Of a stretch of 64,000 nt of DNA, positions 62,664 to 64,000 are shown piece by piece. The notes under the pieces are model-generated. The model saw nothing but the letters and a program-made list of their open reading frames with translations, did no database searches and was not told the DNA's origin. Source of the stretch: Candidatus Gastranaerophilales bacterium (GTDB lineage Bacteria > Cyanobacteriota > Vampirovibrionia > Gastranaerophilales > Gastranaerophilaceae); NCBI GenBank assembly GCA_944322785.1, contig CALUPW010000003.1, positions 180,459 through 244,458 of the forward strand. The letters are read 5' to 3'. Position numbers and translations under genes: made by a program. Positions within the stretch are counted from its first letter, which is position 1. The number at the start of each line of letters is the position of its first letter.

Positions 62664-63905
62664 ATGTTTATATACGGAATTTTATCAACAATAATATTTC
62701 TGACACTTCTTCCGTTTTATTATATAGTGAGAGTGTTTCAGAAAAAATATCTTTACGGCTGGCGGGAAAAACTCGGATTTTTAAAGGCTCCGCAGCTGGC
62801 GGGAAAAACAATAATGCTTCACGGAGTTTCTGTGGGCGAAATTATAGCGCTCGAAAACCTTACAAAAAAGATTAAAGAAACTTTTCCTGATTACAAAATT
62901 GTCATCACAACAGGAACAAAAACAGGACAGGACATTGCACACAAAAAATATAACGGAATTGCGGATTTTATAACATATTTTCCGTTTGATATTCCTTTTG
63001 CTGTTAATTCGTTTTTAAACAAAATAAACCCGTCAGTTGTTTTGATTGCAGAAACCGAACTCTGGCCGAATTTTGCATATTATTGCAACAAAAAAAATAT
63101 TCCGCTTCTTGTAATCAACGGACGAATAAGCGACAGCACCTTTAATGCATACAAAAGGTTAAAATTCTTTTTTAAACACATTTTAAAAAATTATACGGGA
63201 ATTTATACCCAGAGTAACGAAGACCGTGAAAAACTTGTTGCAATCGGTGCAAATCCGGATAAAACAGAATTTATGGGCAACCTTAAGTTTGATATCAAAA
63301 AGCAGGATGTAAATATTGATATAGGCAAAGGTTCTAATAAGCTCATTATTGCAGGCAGCACACACAAAGGCGAAGATGAAATTGTTTTAAATGCATTTAA
63401 AAATATAAAATCAAAAGTATCAGATACAAAATTGCTTCTTGCATCCCGCCATCTTGAAAGGATTCCGGAGATTACGGAACTTGTAAAAGCCACCGGACTT
63501 TCATACGGTTTCCGCTCAAAAGGTGACACCTTCAATGATAAAGATATAATTCTGCTTGATACACTCGGTGAACTGGGCAAAATGTATGCATTGTGCGATA
63601 TTGCATTCATCGGGGGAAGCTTTAACAAAACAGGCGGACACAACCCGCTTGAAGCCTCCGTTTTCAACAAACCAGTAATCACAGGGCCATGCATACACAA
63701 CTTTAAAGATATTTACGGTATTTTAACTCATACGAATGCAGGAAAATTAGTCAAAACTCCTAAAGAACTTGAAGATCACATGCTAAAACTTTTGACTGAT
63801 GAAAATTTCTACAAACTGGCTCAAAATGACTGTTTGAAAGTTTTTGAAAGCCAGAAAGGTGCACTTGAATTTGTTATAAACAAACTTAAACAAATTCTGG
63901 CTTAA
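62664..63905 (+). CDS. waaA: 3-deoxy-D-manno-octulosonic acid (KDO) transferase
   Basis: Attaches KDO to lipid IVA at the cytoplasmic face of the inner membrane. About 413 aa with an N-terminal membrane anchor (about 1-22), the LHGVSVGEI motif with the catalytic glutamate, IAETELWPNF, INGRISDSTF, and the C-terminal GGSFNKTGGHNPLEAS sugar-nucleotide site. An in-frame ATG at 62646 is also possible, but a TGTATAAT promoter element overlaps it, so I prefer 62664. This completes the evidence, with lpxK and the MsbA-like gene, for LPS. Confidence 0.92.
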   Translation: MFIYGILSTIIFLTLLPFYYIVRVFQKKYLYGWREKLGFLKAPQLAGKTIMLHGVSVGEIIALENLTKKIKETFPDYKIVITTGTKTGQDIAHKKYNGIADFITYFPFDIPFAVNSFLNKINPSVVLIAETELWPNFAYYCNKKNIPLLVINGRISDSTFNAYKRLKFFFKHILKNYTGIYTQSNEDREKLVAIGANPDKTEFMGNLKFDIKKQDVNIDIGKGSNKLIIAGSTHKGEDEIVLNAFKNIKSKVSDTKLLLASRHLERIPEITELVKATGLSYGFRSKGDTFNDKDIILLDTLGELGKMYALCDIAFIGGSFNKTGGHNPLEASVFNKPVITGPCIHNFKDIYGILTHTNAGKLVKTPKELEDHMLKLLTDENFYKLAQNDCLKVFESQKGALEFVINKLKQILA

Positions 63906-64000
63906 CATTCCTATACAAACTACAAACCTCACACCACAAGGCAATTACGGCAGACCTCCCCACAATATGTAACGAAATGTTAAGATTTCCGGAAAGAATA
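63906..64000. other. Window end, no gene seen
   Basis: The last 95 nt after waaA show no open frame with a start signal and no clear terminator. Confidence 0.5.

Noticed and set aside
1..64000. CRISPR array, rRNA operon or replication origin
   Set aside because: No regularly spaced repeat-spacer array, no rRNA signature and no dnaA-box cluster were seen.

Overview
The window reads as chromosomal DNA of a low-GC, diderm, fermentative bacterium. The best fit is a gut member of the Gastranaerophilales (Vampirovibrionia, 'Melainabacteria', a non-photosynthetic sister lineage of Cyanobacteria). Support comes from LPS and outer-membrane genes (lpxK, waaA, an MsbA-type flippase, an MCE/MlaD protein, an OmpH-like chaperone), H2-type fermentation (a HydABC [FeFe] hydrogenase and pyruvate:ferredoxin oxidoreductase), no respiratory or photosynthetic genes, a class V aminotransferase of the type common in cyanobacteria, prepilin-like proteins with the FT(M/I)AEVLITLGIIG start, and many lineage-style hypotheticals. 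The assignment is inference from gene content; no phylogeny was run.

Layout. 0-8.4 kb: OmpH-like protein, a small secreted protein, the hydrogenase operon hydC-hydB-hydA, a DUF2339 membrane protein and endonuclease III. 8.4-9.6 kb: a 13-G tract, nested palindromic repeats and a prepilin-like gene. 9.6-16.4 kb: envelope and RNA-modification genes on the minus strand (lpxK, MCE, lytic transglycosylase, queA, yidC) and a small XRE regulator. 16.4-36 kb: housekeeping genes (short rubredoxin, thioesterase, pseudouridine synthase, coaE, DUF1015, MsbA-like, RlmD-like, PFOR, mtaB) mixed with lineage hypotheticals, a candidate ADP-ribosyltransferase, a frameshifted prepilin gene and tRNA-Pro and tRNA-Val.

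36.3-43.2 kb is accessory DNA. It starts just after tRNA-Asn and carries tandem repeats, a MuA-like transposase with four copies of a 21-bp repeat upstream, a possible bacteriocin-like toxin with small membrane proteins downstream, and a DNA methylase-like protein without a visible catalytic motif. It ends against a decayed TpsB-type outer-membrane gene. 44.4-48.5 kb: PilC/GspF, clpC with a 7 x 9 bp minisatellite above its promoter, and tRNA-Glu.

48.6-57.9 kb is the most interesting block. A PPP-type phosphatase and four secreted paralogous VWA proteins face an operon encoding a VirB10/TrbI-like protein, a polytopic protein with an FHA-like N-terminus and two TonB-like proteins. Together they look like an uncharacterised envelope-spanning system. 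The window ends with a lineage hypothetical, a BaiN/HI0933 flavoprotein, folK, a class V aminotransferase and waaA.

Two start signals are used. Many genes have a strong AGGAG-type ribosome binding site. About ten others have no such site and instead show a -10 hexamer ending 6-7 nt before the ATG, which suggests leaderless mRNAs. Several gene starts are placed on this basis.
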